DNA of 64,000 bases from positions 24,942,563 through 25,006,562 of the forward strand of contig JAVGWX010000018.1 of the NCBI GenBank assembly GCA_036924085.1. The letters run 5' to 3'. A model generated the notes under the pieces. It had not been told where the DNA came from and did not search any database. It saw only the letters and a program-made list of their open reading frames with translations. The number at the start of each line of letters is the position of its first letter. Position 1 is the stretch's first letter. This DNA is from Ariolimax columbianus. Taxonomy: Eukaryota > Mollusca > Gastropoda > Stylommatophora > Arionidae. Made by a program: the position numbers and the translations under genes. This document shows positions 35,201-45,640 of the stretch, piece after piece.

Positions 35201-37939
35201 AGCGCAGTTAATCCTTACTAAAAATAGCGGCAGCAAAATTAATTATGCCATCATCGTCTACGATGGACGGCGGCCTTTGGCTTTTTTTTTTTATCTTTTA
35301 GCACCAGTATACGCATGGGGCCACTACTGCAATTAGTGTGTTTACTGGAAGCCTGCATTAAAGTAAGGTAAAGGTGGGTCCCATAGCAACAGTTGCCGTC
35401 AGGGATGAAGATAACTGTTAATGGACTAAGCCGCAGCCTATGTGAGGTGGGGTAGCCAGTTCCCTTCCTTGCTGTTTATACCTTCTCCAACTCATATGTC
35501 ACCTACCGATTTACAGCTCAGTCAAATGAAGGAGCGGTCGTATCAGGAGCGAACCACGCCCTATTTTTTCTGTTTGGTCGTTATTTCGAACCCTGGCACG
35601 GTGTAATTCCAGTCTTAGCAAGCAAGCTCACTGTCAACTAGGATATGTGCTTCATGCATTAAAGTACTTATGTGCTTTAGCAGTTGTGGTTTCTGTGGTT
35701 CTCAGCCCCATGAACAACCCTCTTTTGCTGCTTTTTACTACATGCATACCAAGGTACAGAGAGCCAAGATAGCGCACTGACTTCCCAGTCGAGCGATCAG
35801 GGTTTGGTGCGGGATTTTCCAGATTGCAAAACGGTCCCTAGGGCAGACCCAGACTTTAAAATTTGGTACCAGAATAATCTGGGACAGTAAAGGCAGACAC
35901 GTGATGTTGACCACATCACCCCTAGTGTGCCGTTGGTCAAGAAAAATATGGGTCCAACACCTTTGGCATGACAACTGAATCTTTACTTTTCTACTATACC
36001 ATAGTTCAGTGGTCCTTTCTCCTAAATATGTTGCCAACTTACCACACAAGCGTCCCTTCTCTTTAAAATGTCCACATTCCAAACATGGGACTACATTCTT
36101 CTTTGGCATTGCATTTTCCATGTAAGCAGTGTATGTGTGCTTTCTGAATAACCGTTTTTCAAGTGATTTTCTGAATTTGGGAACAGCAAGTAGAATGCCA
36201 TTGAATATGGAGTCTAATGGTGACTCAGGTGAACTGTTACCATGCTGGTTGGGCATTACCGAAGGACAAGCTGCTATGGCAAATGCTGGTGAAGGACCTA
36301 GAAGATAAACATGTTCAGATAGTGTATAAATATCCTGAGAGAAACTGATAATCATGGTTTAGATATAGACTACTACTACTAGACTATATGTAATGGCAAG
36401 ATTTCTATTAAAACAAAAATCCACATCTACCAGTCCTACTTTACGACTTAGAAACCTGGACATTTCTCAAACATCACATATCAAGATTAGAGTTATTTCA
36501 CATGAACAATCAGCGGCGGTTGACATAACTATATTCACAACGTGAAGACTGAAGTGAAGGTATCTGCTAAAACAGACTGTAGTGTCTGAGACACTACACA
36601 GTCACACACTCAGTGACTGAGTTTAGTCTACAAATACAATTATTTAAATTAATAATTATTGTTAAACCAGTATAATGAAGTTAAGTTAAGTTGTTTGTGA
36701 ATGCCCACAATGCGTAAGTTACTCTTTTATGCGCCCTAAAAATGGCTATGCTATGGTTGGCTTCATGTGCGTGTCACTCACTACTATGGGGATCATTTTG
36801 AACCTCACCTTGTTAGCCGGACTGTTGTCCTCGACAACAGCCTGTTTCCAGGACGACCAACGAGGAGGTCAGGTGAGGGTCTTGCCAGCTTGGCTATGGT
36901 GTATTTCTCCTGATCCTGGCTAACATTGTCTGATCAGTGAGTTTTGCCTGATCAGTGAGTTTTGCCTGACCAGACGTTAAAACAAAACAAACTCACAGGC
37001 TCCAAAGAGCCCCATGCCTCAGCCTATTAAGACTAATCAATGGCAATGATTAATCTGTAAAAGTCTAGATATAATAATTAAATTATTATATCTAGACTCT
37101 TAGTTTATTAATGCAATAGTGATCAATAGTCTACTTTACTAAAGTAGTAAAGTATATACTTAATGATTATTTGTTTTGTTTTTTTGCTAAAAGAAGTTTT
37201 AATCAATCATAATTCATAATATGATTGATAATCATCATAATTAAATAAGTAAATTGTAAATGATTGTAAATCAAATGTGATTGACTTTGAATTTTTATAA
37301 CTTAATAAAATGTACTTTTGTTGAATTTGTAGCATTGGGCGGCTGATTGGCATTCAGATTGATTGCAAATATTGAATGAATGAATTAGTGTAGTCTATAA
37401 TATTAATAGTTTAAAGTTACTAACTAGTAGTAGTACTACTACTAGTAGTACTAAGTACTGAAGTGACTAGACTAACTAATGATATAGTAATAAATAATAC
37501 TATTAATTTATTACTTCTATAAATGATAAATAACTTTTCCTTTTGTCTACATTACAAATAAATATTAATAGCATTAACTTAATGCTATTAAATTAATAGC
37601 ATTAAGTTAATGATATTAGTATTACTATTATTACTATTAATATTTATTTGTATAACGTATATAACTTATTAATAGAATATTATTATTAAGTTTAAGTTAT
37701 TAACTTTAAGTATACTTTAACTTTAAGTTTAAGTATTAACAAAGATTCACAATCAATGCGTTAGAATGGATTAAAATGCAATTAATACTTAAATCGATTA
37801 TATCTTCTATACCGGTACGCATCTGCAATTAAAATTCACCTTTTCTGCTCCATGTGTTGACTAGCAATTGTATATCGTTTACGGAGATGTGCCACCTTCG
37901 CGAAAAGGTCGAGATGATATGCCTTACGAGCGCAGCCAT
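29007..37939 (-). CDS. MRPL32: MRPL32, mitochondrial large ribosomal subunit protein bL32m
   Basis: The product is a structural protein of the mitochondrial 39S subunit; in other species its precursor is processed by the m-AAA protease. Three exons (37939-37840, 36297-36043, 29209-29007) join in phase to give 185 residues, close to the 188 of the human protein as I recall it. Exon 1 begins MAALVRHIISTFSRRWHIS, an Arg-rich amphipathic presequence. Residues 60-70 (PLDSIFNGILLAVPK) match the family. The zinc ribbon has Cys105, Cys108, Cys118 and Cys121; the exon 2/3 junction falls between Cys118 and Cys121 and restores C-x2-C-x9-C-x2-C. The end reads KKPRPSWFSKN, a family hallmark. Introns of 1.5 and 6.8 kb are full of repeats. 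It is convergent with AIFM1. Confidence 0.96.
29319..29625 (-). mobile_element. SINE N, full-length
   Basis: On -, the head is tRNA-like (TAGCCTAGTCGCAGTGAGC, then GGATTCGAGATC) and the 3' end is the AAAGGT-type repeat seen reversed at 29320. Same family as 35363, 57268 and 49290. It lies in MRPL32 intron 2. Confidence 0.85.
29745..30640 (+). mobile_element. LINE H2, 5'-truncated zinc-finger LINE, frame open
   Basis: It is flanked by TTATTCCTGTACCA at 29731-29744 and 30641-30654. An uninterrupted frame reads DKFTYLGSMLSRSVSLDDEV, then YACESWTVYSGHARRLNHF, then GHLVRMSDERLPKKLLYGEL, and ends in a C2H2 finger (CPICSRCFRARIGLFSHMRT). By eye it differs from LINE H1 at about two dozen sites in 800 bp, so both copies are recent. 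Confidence 0.95.
30708..30870 (-). mobile_element. SINE A, 3' half
   Basis: It starts with the reversed GAA tail (TTCTTCTTCTG) and covers the tail-proximal part and the core (CACCTTTTGATCCAACACAT). The 5' half is missing. This is the subtype with CTTTGCAAGTAG in place of CTTAAGTAG. Confidence 0.85.
30871..31795 (+). mobile_element. LINE AA reverse transcriptase fragment, split by SINE A
   Basis: It reads VGKVFPRVILLQLQKLAERM, QCGFRSARSA, then (after removing the SINE) DLTKVFDLVSRDGLFKII, then GIKQDC-like and frameshifted RT motifs. It is a pseudogene. Confidence 0.85.
31087..31446 (-). mobile_element. SINE A, full-length, with target duplication
   Basis: It is flanked by ACAAAGGTATTT at 31075-31086 and 31447-31458. 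A TTCTTCTTCTTC tail at left is followed by the whole body to CAGCATCTTCATCCC. It interrupts an RT reading frame that resumes in phase. Confidence 0.96.
31797..32060 (+). mobile_element. SINE B, 5'-truncated
   Basis: It starts inside the element (GTAGCTTTCCTCACATCC) and runs to GACCAGATGTTAGTCTTCC, which matches the 3' end of the 34359-34691 copy. Confidence 0.85.
32150..32470 (+). mobile_element. SINE B, near full-length
   Basis: It runs from GTTGTTAAATGAACACAATG to CTGACTGAACTAACATC. No convincing target duplication is seen, so it may be old or trimmed. Confidence 0.82.
32690..33295 (-). mobile_element. LINE R 3' part, uninterrupted sister copy
   Basis: It is collinear with the LINE R at 26030-27110 but lacks the CR1 insertion, so it shows the empty site. 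The 32470-32690 block just before it matches the LINE X 3' region (600-860) in the opposite orientation. Confidence 0.82.
33350..33560 (-). mobile_element. SINE A-like, very diverged
   Basis: The order of blocks follows reversed SINE A (GATATCTGTGCCTTTAGACC, then GTCTTCCCTCTGCGACC, then CAGCCTGTTTCCGGGTCACC), but identity is low. Confidence 0.5.
33570..33912 (+). mobile_element. SINE O, tRNA-derived
   Basis: The head GGTCTCAAGGTAAGGTGTCC with AAGTTCGAATTA resembles a tRNA promoter. The body carries TTTTTTCACGTGGATC and AGAGTAGGCTTAA. The second copy is at 7235-7575. A 60-bp CR1 3' end with its tail follows at 33912-33972. Confidence 0.75.
34359..34691 (-). mobile_element. SINE B, complete, with 13-bp target duplication
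   Basis: It is flanked by ATAACATGCAAAG at 34346-34358 and 34692-34704. On - it begins GTTGTTGAATGCCCAAAATG and ends CTTAGTCTTCCTTAC. It was inserted into a copy of repeat C. Confidence 0.93.
35005..35290 (+). mobile_element. SINE M, tRNA-derived, with target duplication
   Basis: It is flanked by TTATCTTTTAGC at 34993-35004 and 35291-35302. The head GGCGAAGTGGTTAAGCCGTC and GGGTTTGACTCC has the form of tRNA A and B boxes. The tail is a T run. It is the only copy of this family in the window and sits in MRPL32 intron 2. Confidence 0.92.
35363..35655 (-). mobile_element. SINE N, full-length
   Basis: It is collinear with 29319-29625, in the same orientation. The reversed tail AAGGTAAAGGTGGG is at left; the tRNA-like head is at right. 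Confidence 0.85.
35745..35985 (+). mobile_element. SINE L, diverged
   Basis: GCGCACTGACTTCCCAGTCG and GCGATCAGGGTTTGG correspond to the tRNA-like head of the 10211 copy; GTAAAGGCAGACACGTGATG and GGGTCCAACA follow in order. Confidence 0.8.
36043..36297 (-). CDS. MRPL32: MRPL32 exon 2
   Basis: The acceptor is TTATCTTCTAG and the donor is GTAAGT. It encodes residues 34-118, ending in the first three zinc-ribbon cysteines (CLECGHFKEKGRLC). Confidence 0.95.
36660..36978 (+). mobile_element. CR1 3' tail followed by SINE B
   Basis: AAACCAGTATAATGAAGTTAAG is a CR1 3' end. Immediately after it a SINE B runs from GTTTGTGAATGCCCACAATG to GCCTGACCAGACGTTAAAAC. Near its end GATCAGTGAGTTTTGCCTG is tandemly duplicated. 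Confidence 0.82.
37062..37730. repeat. Palindrome-rich AT island in MRPL32 intron 1
   Basis: A perfect 18-bp-arm inverted repeat AGTCTAGATATAATAATT with a 1-base centre lies at 37062-37098. A perfect 24-bp palindrome, each half ACTAGTAGTAGT read in opposite directions, lies at 37423-37446. At about 37553-37650, outer arms ACAAATAAATATTAATAG enclose an inner repeat with 20-bp arms. The region is otherwise noncoding. Confidence 0.93.
37840..37939 (-). CDS. MRPL32: MRPL32 exon 1
   Basis: It runs from the start ATG at 37939-37937 to the donor GTGAAT, giving 33 codons plus one base. The next exon supplies GT to make Gly34. This ATG is chosen because it opens a classic mitochondrial presequence and the join to exon 2 is in phase. 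Confidence 0.93.
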
Positions 37940-37962
37940 ATTGAAGTCTACATTATTTAGAG

Positions 37963-37970
37963 CACTTCCG
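37963..37970 (-). promoter_or_regulatory. MRPL32: ETS (GABP/NRF-2-type) site at the MRPL32 promoter
   Basis: On -, CGGAAGTG lies 24 bp upstream of the MRPL32 ATG. This motif is typical of core promoters of nuclear genes for mitochondrial proteins in animals. There is no TATA box nearby. The assignment is by motif and position only. Confidence 0.5.
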
Positions 37971-38269
37971 CTCTTCGTCAAATAGTGGAACTAACAACTC
38001 TGAAACCAATTACAATTATTTTATGATGATAAGTGCTGTCACCATATCGAAGGTTGACTGTGATGTACCTCCAACATTCTCTGTCTCTTGTCTTGATGGT
38101 ACACTCCGACAGACTAATTTTAGTTCATCTCTTGTTGTTGCTCTCCCACTTATAGTATAGCACTGTCGTTATTTTGCTCGCCTACCTTCAACCTCTCCAT
38201 CCAGTATTGTAATTGTTTTCAACAGAGTATCGTGTCTTTTTTTAAACTTCAAACTACTTTGAAGTATTA

Positions 38270-38515
38270 AGGTAAAAGTAAAGGTAGTCACATAGCTATT
38301 ATCCGTTTGGGAATTAAATGTTAAGAGTCTTCGTTGTTCTACGCCGTACCTTTCTGAGGTGGAGTATTCAGTTTCCTTCCTCGCCGCCTTTTTCCTTCCC
38401 TAGTCATCAGCCATGAACCCATTTACAGTTGGATAGACCGGAGCTGCCGGTAGTGGGAGTTAAACCCTGTACCTTAGCCATGAAAAGCGAGTGCTCTACC
38501 ACTACGCTAATCAGC
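38270..38515 (-). mobile_element. SINE N subtype with clear tRNA head
   Basis: On -, GCTGATTAGCGTAGTGGTAG and CAGGGTTTAACTCCCAC are good A and B boxes. The 3' end is the repeated ACCTTTACTTTTACC. The 98-bp copy at 51990-52088 is the same subtype. Confidence 0.88.
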
Positions 38516-38759
38516 CGATCCGTGTCTCTTTGCATGTCCAAAATATTTGATTTGTCAAATGTGTATGTATTTCGGTATATATGAGTCGCAAGACAAGATC
38601 ACCAACGCAGCTGGATAGAAAAAAAGGTCAAATGAACACGTGCTTTAAGATAAACGGTCACATAAACAACTAATGACGAGTATACAGAAAGGTAGAATGT
38701 CTTGGCTTGGTCATAACATTAGACACGGAGGATGGCTATTGAAAGGCCTAGAAGGTAGA

Positions 38760-41700
38760 AACACTTGTTTATGACAGTGAGACATGGTCTACCCACATGC
38801 ACCAGGAGAGGCGGCTAAACAGCTATCACGTGAGGTGCGTGATCAGAATCCTGGGGGTTGGATGGCAAGACAAGATCACCAACGCAGAGGAGTTGGAGAG
38901 AACAGGCACTGTCACAATATTTTCTACACTTAGTCTTCGAAGGCCCCGATGGCTAGGACACATTCTGAGGATGGATGATGGCAGAATACCAAAATATCTT
39001 CTCTATGGGGAATATAAGTGACAACACGCTACTGGACAACACCAAAGCAAACAGACCCGAACGACGGACAGCACTGATCGCCAGGGAACTGGCTAGATAC
39101 AACATCTGCATAGCTGCCCTGAGCGAGACACGACTGGCAGAGGAAGGGCAGATCACAGAAGAAGGCGCTGGTTATACTTTCTTCTGGAGCGGCCGCAGCA
39201 AAGAAGAACGCCGTGAAGGTGGAGTCGGCTTTGCCATCAAGACCAACATGGTCGACAAGCTCACAAGCATGCCCAGAGGAATTAATGACCGCCTGATTAC
39301 ACTGCGTCTCCCCCTAATAAGAGGGCGCCATGCAACGCTCATCAGTGCATACGCACCCACAATGACAAATCCTCAGGAAACAAAAGATAAGTTTTATGAG
39401 GACCTTGAGGCGCTCATCGCTGCAGTCCCCAAATCTGACAAACTGGTCATCCTCTGTGATTTTAACGCTAGGGTTGGCACAGACCATACAGCATGGGAGG
39501 GGACCATTGGCAGACATGGTATCGGAAAATGCAATAGTAACGGACTGCTCCTTCTGAGAACATGTGCCGCAAATGAACTACTCCTTACAAACACAGCTTT
39601 CCGACTACCTGTCCGAAATAGAACCACATGGATGCACCCAAGGTCCCGCCACTGGCACCTCATTGACTATATTATCATCAGACGTAGGGATCGAGCGGAT
39701 GCTATGGTAACGAAGAGCATGTGTGGTGCAGAATGTTGCACCGACCATCGACTTGTCATTGCCAAGCTAAACTTCAAGATCCAGCCCAAAATGCGCCCCC
39801 AGGGAAAGAAACCACCGAGGAGGCTAAATGTCTCTCAGTTGAAATGCAAACCCACGAGAGGAGGCTTCCAGGAAGAGCTTGAGGGTAGACTGTCTGAGCT
39901 TCGTTTTGAAAAGAACGACATCGAAAAGAACTGGGCATCATTGAGAAACACACTCTACGATACAGCTGTTAAACACATTGGCCCAATCACGCGCAAGCAT
40001 AAGGACTGGTTTGATGAGAACGATCTAGAAATACAGGGCCTTCTCGATGCAAAACATGAAGCGCACAGGGAATACCAGAGGGAGACACCATCTCCGGCAG
40101 CAAAAGCTGCGTTCAATACTGCTCGCAAAGCTGTCCAGACCAGGCTTAGAGAGATGCAAGACTCCTGGCTCAGCAAAAGAGCTGACGAAATTGAGATGTT
40201 CGCCGAGCGTCATGACACCAAACGGTTTTACGAGGCACTGAAAGCTCTCTACGGCCCGCAGCCTTCTAGTAATACTCCAGTTCGCAGTGCGGATGGGGTA
40301 CTGCTAACAGATAAGGTTCAGATTCTAGACAGATGGGCAGACCACTTCTGCAAAATACTAAACCACCCATCGTCCATAAATAAAGAGGCCATCCGGCGAA
40401 TGCCGCAGGTGGAACTGAACCTGACGTTGGATGAAGTCATTACTGAGGAGGAAGTCGACAGGGCAATCAGTTCACTATCTATAGGAAAAGCTCCAGGAGT
40501 TAATGCAATACCAGCAGAGGTATATAAGACAGCTGGCCCATCTCTCACCAGAAGGATCACTGAACTCTTCTGTCACATGTGGGCTGAAGGTAAAATTCCG
40601 CAGGAGCTAAAGGACGCCTCAATCGTTCACCTATACAAAAGAAAAGGCAATAGTCAGGAATGCGACAATCATCGTGGAATATCGCTACTCTCCGTAGCAG
40701 GCAAGATCCTAGCGCGCTTACTGCTAAACAGGCTCAACAAACACCTTGAACAAAGCCACCACATCCCAGAAAGCCAATGTGGATTCAGAGCCGGAAGAGG
40801 AACAGTGGACATGATTTTTGCCGCTCGCCAAGTACAAGAGAAGTGTCGAGAGCAAAATCAGGCCTTGTACACCACATTTATTGATTTGACAAAGGCATTG
40901 GATACAGTAAACAGAGGAGGGCTGTGGATGATAATGTCTAAGTTTGGCTGCCCCAACAAGTTCATAACAATGGTGAAACAGCTACACGAAGGCATGTGTG
41001 CTCGTGTACTGGACAGCGGTGCAATCTCTAAAACGTTTCTAGTATCAAACGGAGTAAAACAAGGATGTGTACTCGCCCCGACTTTGTTCAGCATGATGTT
41101 CGCGGCCACGATGACAGACGCCTTCAGATCATTGTAGCTTGGAATACCCATAAAGTACCGCACAGATGGCAAGTTACTCAATTCCAGAAGAATGAAGGCC
41201 AAAACCAAAGTGGCTGGCGACATAATCAGGGAACTTGTATTTGCTGACGACTGCGCTCTAATGAGCAACTCAGAACTGAACATGCAGGTTGGAATGGACC
41301 AGTTCTCTGCTGCATGCGAAAATTTTGGCCTGACCATAAACGCAAAAAAAAACAGAGGTCATGTACCAACCAGCACCAGGCATGCCGTACACAAAACCAG
41401 AGACTACAGTCAGCGGGCAGACGTTGAATGCCGTAGACAAATTCACATATCTTGGCAGCACGCTGTCGAGATCTGTCAGCCTAGACGATGAGGTGGCAAG
41501 CAGAATAGCAAAGGCCAGCACAGCCTTTGGTAGAATGCGCTCGATGGTCTGGGCACGTCGTGGCATCAGCGTCAAGACCAAATTGAAAGTCTACCGTGCA
41601 ACCATCATTCCAACCCTACTATACGCTTGCGAAAGCTGGACTGTATACTCTGGACATGCAAGGAGGTTAAACCACTTCCACACAGCTTGCCTGAGGCGAA

Positions 41701-42400
41701 TATTCCACATCCGATGGCAAGATCGTGTCACTGACATCGAGGTTCTCTCGAGGGCTAACATGCCCAGCATCCATGCACTGCTAGAAAAAGCACGACTAGG
41801 ATGGACCGGACACCTCGTCCGTATGTCAGACGAGCGGCTCCCAAAGAAGCTTCTCTACGGCGAGCTGAGAGACGGATGGCGCGAGAGAGGGCGCCCAAAG
41901 AAACGTTTTAAAGACGGTCTGAAGGACTCACTAAAAAGTTGCCAAATAGACTTCGACACCTGGGAATGTCTTTCGAAAAACAGATCTGACTGGAGAAGCG
42001 CAGTCAAATCGGGTGTAGCTGCCGGTGAAGATGACCGTGTTGTGAAAGCCCAGAACAGACGCGAGACGCGGAAATCCCGAGCAGCGGGAACACCATCCCC
42101 TTCTACAAACCTCGTGTGCCGGATGTGTAACAGATGTTTTCGTGCTCGCATTGGCCTGTTCAGCCACATGCGCACCCACACCCAACAGGGAAATCTGTGA
42201 CAAGGATGATGTCGGCGGTCCTCATCGACAACGATGGACAGCTATTATTATGGGGAATTACAGTTGGGGAAAAGGCCTCGGGGTCGGCCACTACTTCGGT
42301 ACAAGGATGTATGCAAGCGGGATATGAATGACGCAGACATCGTTTTGGAATCATGGTAACAGGACGCCATGGATCGTGTTACATGGAGTGGCAGAATTAA
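38760..42400 (+). mobile_element. LINE I C-terminal fragment, split by LINE H1
   Basis: The outer parts 38760-39013 and 42249-42400 read as one frame: RRLNSYHVRCVIRILGVGWQ, RPRWLGHILRMDDGRIPKY, LLYGE, then after the insert LGKRPRGRP-like residues and DVCKRDMNDADI. The same family is on the - strand at 57800-58556. Confidence 0.9.
39014..42248 (+). mobile_element. LINE H1, nearly complete endonuclease-RT-zinc finger LINE
   Basis: This 3.2-kb copy is flanked by TATGGGGAAT at 39004-39013 and 42249-42258. It starts at LLDNTKANRPERRTAL, just inside the APE endonuclease, so only the extreme 5' end is lost. Endonuclease motifs ALSETRL, ISAYAP, DFNARVG and HRLVIAKLN are present. RT motifs follow: QCGFRAGRGTVDMIFAARQ, FIDLTKALDTVNRGGLW, GVKQGCVLAPTLF and, near 41236, FADDC. 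The C-terminus is a C2H2 finger (CRMCNRCFRARIGLFSHMRT). Two lesions are visible: an in-frame TAG at 41135-41137 and a frameshift in the A run at about 41345-41353. It is probably immobile itself, but young. Confidence 0.96.
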
Positions 42401-42429
42401 GCATGGAAATTAGATAAAGGAGATACTGA

Positions 42430-44830
42430 TTGCTGATAGGCTAAAGACTCAACGTTTGAGAAGACACGCCACACTATTACCGCAAACGGTTCTGACTTTC
42501 CTTGCACATACTGAGGAAGACGCTTCTCTGCTCAGATTTGTCTTACGAGTCACATTCGTTACCGTCATGGACTGTAGTTACATACCTTTTTTTCAAAGCA
42601 GAATTACTATCGTCTGACAATACGGAAAGAGCCAATAATGTATTTCGGTATCCCCATTCTCAATCTCGTCGGCCAGCAGGGAAGAGTCGTATGTAGATCT
42701 CATCACTGAGGCTGAGGTAGCAATTAGCCCATATACTAGCAAGAACACCGCCCCAAGACCTGACGGAGTACAGTATTGCCACATGCAGCGGTTGAATAAG
42801 ACAGAGATACGAAAATGGTGAAAGAGTTCAATGACACAATAGAGAAGTCATATATGCCTGAAGACTGGCTTCATAGCTATCTCCGCCCACTGCATAAACA
42901 TGGTAAGGATTCCACGCTTGTCAGAAGCTATCGTATAATCACCTCGGTAAGGTATGTTTGGCAAATTGCTCGAGAAGGTATTGGCCAGGAAAATCATGTC
43001 ATACCTAGAACGAAACCACATCCTACCCGATAGGCGGAGCATTCTTAGAACAGCGAAGGAGAGCTGGGATAACGCAACTTTTGCGAGTGATATATAAATG
43101 AGGGTTTCCAGTCAAAGCAAGAAACAGTCGCTGTGGCACTCAACCTAGAAGACCCATACAATCGCTTCGATGTTGAGACTTTAGGGATTTGTCTGAAGCA
43201 GTGTGTTTTAAATTCGCGGATGGTTAGTTGGATATTGAACTGCCATGGTGGGGAAAAAAACAGTTGCACTCCGCGTTGGATCTTGAACATCATAACCGAT
43301 GCAAATATGTCCAGGACTTCCTCGAGGGTCTCTGCTCTCACCGGTGCTGTTTAACATAAACATAGTTAAAAGTGGAAAACATTCAACCCACAGGGAAAGG
43401 AAGAACGTTCACATTTGCAGATGACATTCTGACATACAGTACTGGCTCAGACCGGCATGAGTCGGTCAAGGACATCAGGAAACCTTACAGGCTATCTCAC
43501 AGTGGTGTGAGGACTCCAGTTCCCAGATTAACCCGAGCAAGGCCTTAATGGTGTGATGCTCTTTGAACAATTCTATAATAACGGCTGAACCACCGAGCAT
43601 CACATTTGAGGGATGCACTATTGACGGTTGAAATACTTCGGAGTGACGTTTAATCGCAGTCTCTAAAACAATTGCCATGTTGATCAGACTGTACAAAGAT
43701 GTGAGCGAGAGCTAGGAGCACACAAAACTATGGCTGCTGCTTGGAACAGCGTCTTCTGTTCATTCTATTTTGTCAAGTTGTGCTATCGGTTATCGATTAC
43801 TGACTGGGCATCCTCACAATATCGAGAACACAGTGTCAAAGATTGTAAATCATCCAAAATGAAGATATGCGAATGGTTCTAGGTTGCGATAGAGATACCC
43901 TGATTGAGAAGATGCGTAACATGCTGGGATTGTTATCAATGACATTCAAACATAAACTGGCGCAGGCCGAAGCATTATGGATGTCACCACATACACGCGG
44001 CACCCGCTGTACAGTATGATCTCATACATCAAGGGATCATGAATCAAGTGAGGGGCGTCTTGGATGGCACAGACAAAGAAAACATTAGGACAACTCGCCC
44101 AGTTGAGGCGGAAGAACGGGTAAATACTGTAATAGAATGACAGAGTACCAGAGACTCATCATAATCTTAGGCAAGGAATGCGGAGAATTGGGCAACGGAA
44201 GAGCAGAGCTCGAAATGAATCAGATGAGAACACGCAGGATAGGGCTGCGCAGCGAAACATCAGACTGGGACCTCAGTTAAAGTGAGAGGATAGGTCGTTG
44301 CTGAGCGGAGTGGAGTGGGGCATACACATCAATAACCTCCAGTTTGAGAATGGAGATGGAAGCAGTGACCTCGACGTTAAGACGGCTATCTGGGACCCTT
44401 TAAGCAATGGCAACCATCGTGACTGACACGCAAGCCGTACTTCAGAAGGTACAGAAAGGGTCGCTGAGGTACGAGTGGATAGCAGCTACTGAGGTCTCAA
44501 ACCTCCAGGGGTTAACATGGATCTACTGTCCACCCTGGTCATGCTGGGGTTCAGGGCAACAAAAGAGCTGAAATCTTGGTTTCCCATGCTCCCATCATGG
44601 GTACGTTAGTGATGGATATAAGTGGCATTTTGAAATCAATCAACGACCGTGTTGGATGAGGATACCTATTAAGATGAATCAGCAATCCACAGACTGCAAA
44701 GTTTCAACATCAAACGAGGTTCGAGCGGAATAGGGCGCATGCGAGAACGGAGCAAGAGGATGTACAGCCAGCGAGCTACATAGACCATCAGCATCCAGAC
44801 CCTACTCCATTTGCTGATTTGCACCTATGC
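42430..44830 (+). mobile_element. LINE J, highly degenerate RNase H LINE
   Basis: Traces in all frames run in LINE order: an EAEVAI / PRPDGV linker (42700-42770), RT remnants (GLPRGSLLSPVLFNI near 43315-43360), and an RNase H remnant (TDTQAVLQKVQKG near 44420; HAGVQGNKRAE near 44545). It is full of stops; an old copy. Confidence 0.75.
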
Positions 44831-44879
44831 GTATGCCCGGAGTACAGTAACGTCGATTCTTAGAAACTAAAACATGATC

Positions 44880-45640
44880 ACGTCGGTACGTGTTTGTTTG
44901 CTTTTCTTTCCACGAAATGCGACCCTTTCTTTTGTTCATTAACATTTGAATGTGTTCAGGGGTCTCGACTCCAGTTCCCCATGGGCAGTCAAGTGTGTGA
45001 TATCTTGAGCCAATGTAGGTGACCCAATAGTCTGCAGTGGCTTGTTCTCAGTTCAAAGATTATGGTTGTTGTATGTGAAGCTTGTGGATTGGGCCAGGTC
45101 AATTGCTCACTTCCATTATGAGTTCTACTGATTGTGGATGATAGATTTTGCCTTTAGACAAATATTGCTCCATCTTGTCACCTGCTTTGCACAATGCATC
45201 AGCTTTTTCATTCACTGTGATTTCACAATGGGAGGGTAGCCACTGAAGAGCAACTGTTGAGGACTTTTTTGTTCAGCTCTGATCTGATTTTCCGCAGTAT
45301 TTGTTCACCTCTGGTGTTTTGTATTGCTTCTTGTAGTGATCTGCGATTTGTAAAGTATACATTCTGAGTTGGTGAGTGTTCGGCTGATCTGTTGCACATT
45401 CTTATTGTCTGTAGGAACGCCATAGACTCTGCCCTAAGCCTGGAAGAAATCTTCCCAGTAGGGAAAGCCCTATGGGTTATTTTCCTCTTGTTGTGTCTTA
45501 CAAATATGTTTCCTCCACAATTCTTAACTGCGCCCTCTGTATACCCATCTGTCCAGTCATTAGGCCTTTATTTTCCTTCAGTCGTAACCTGAGCTAGGGT
45601 GTTTAGGTGGATAGCCTGGCAATTTTCCTTTTTAGTTTAT
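44880..45640 (-). mobile_element. LINE RNase H domain and 3' end, degenerate
   Basis: On -, it reads an RNase H domain: WTDGYTEGAVKN near 45545, SRLRAESMAFLQTIR, and ALQWLPSHCEITVNEKADAL near 45200. A C-terminal CPWGTGVETPEHIQ follows. Confidence 0.8.

Noticed and set aside
35738..36355. A single-exon 205-residue gene on the - strand
   Set aside because: Only 36297-36043 is coding (MRPL32 exon 2); the rest of the open frame is intron and SINE L.
37990..38100. ZWILCH exon 1 just opposite the MRPL32 start
   Set aside because: The ATGATGATA frame here gives no Zwilch-like residues and the sequence resembles a reversed LINE S piece (48380-48520).
38975..41137. A 720-residue host protein
   Set aside because: The sequence is an APE endonuclease plus reverse transcriptase, flanked by a target duplication; the apparent start codon lies in the host LINE just before the insertion.
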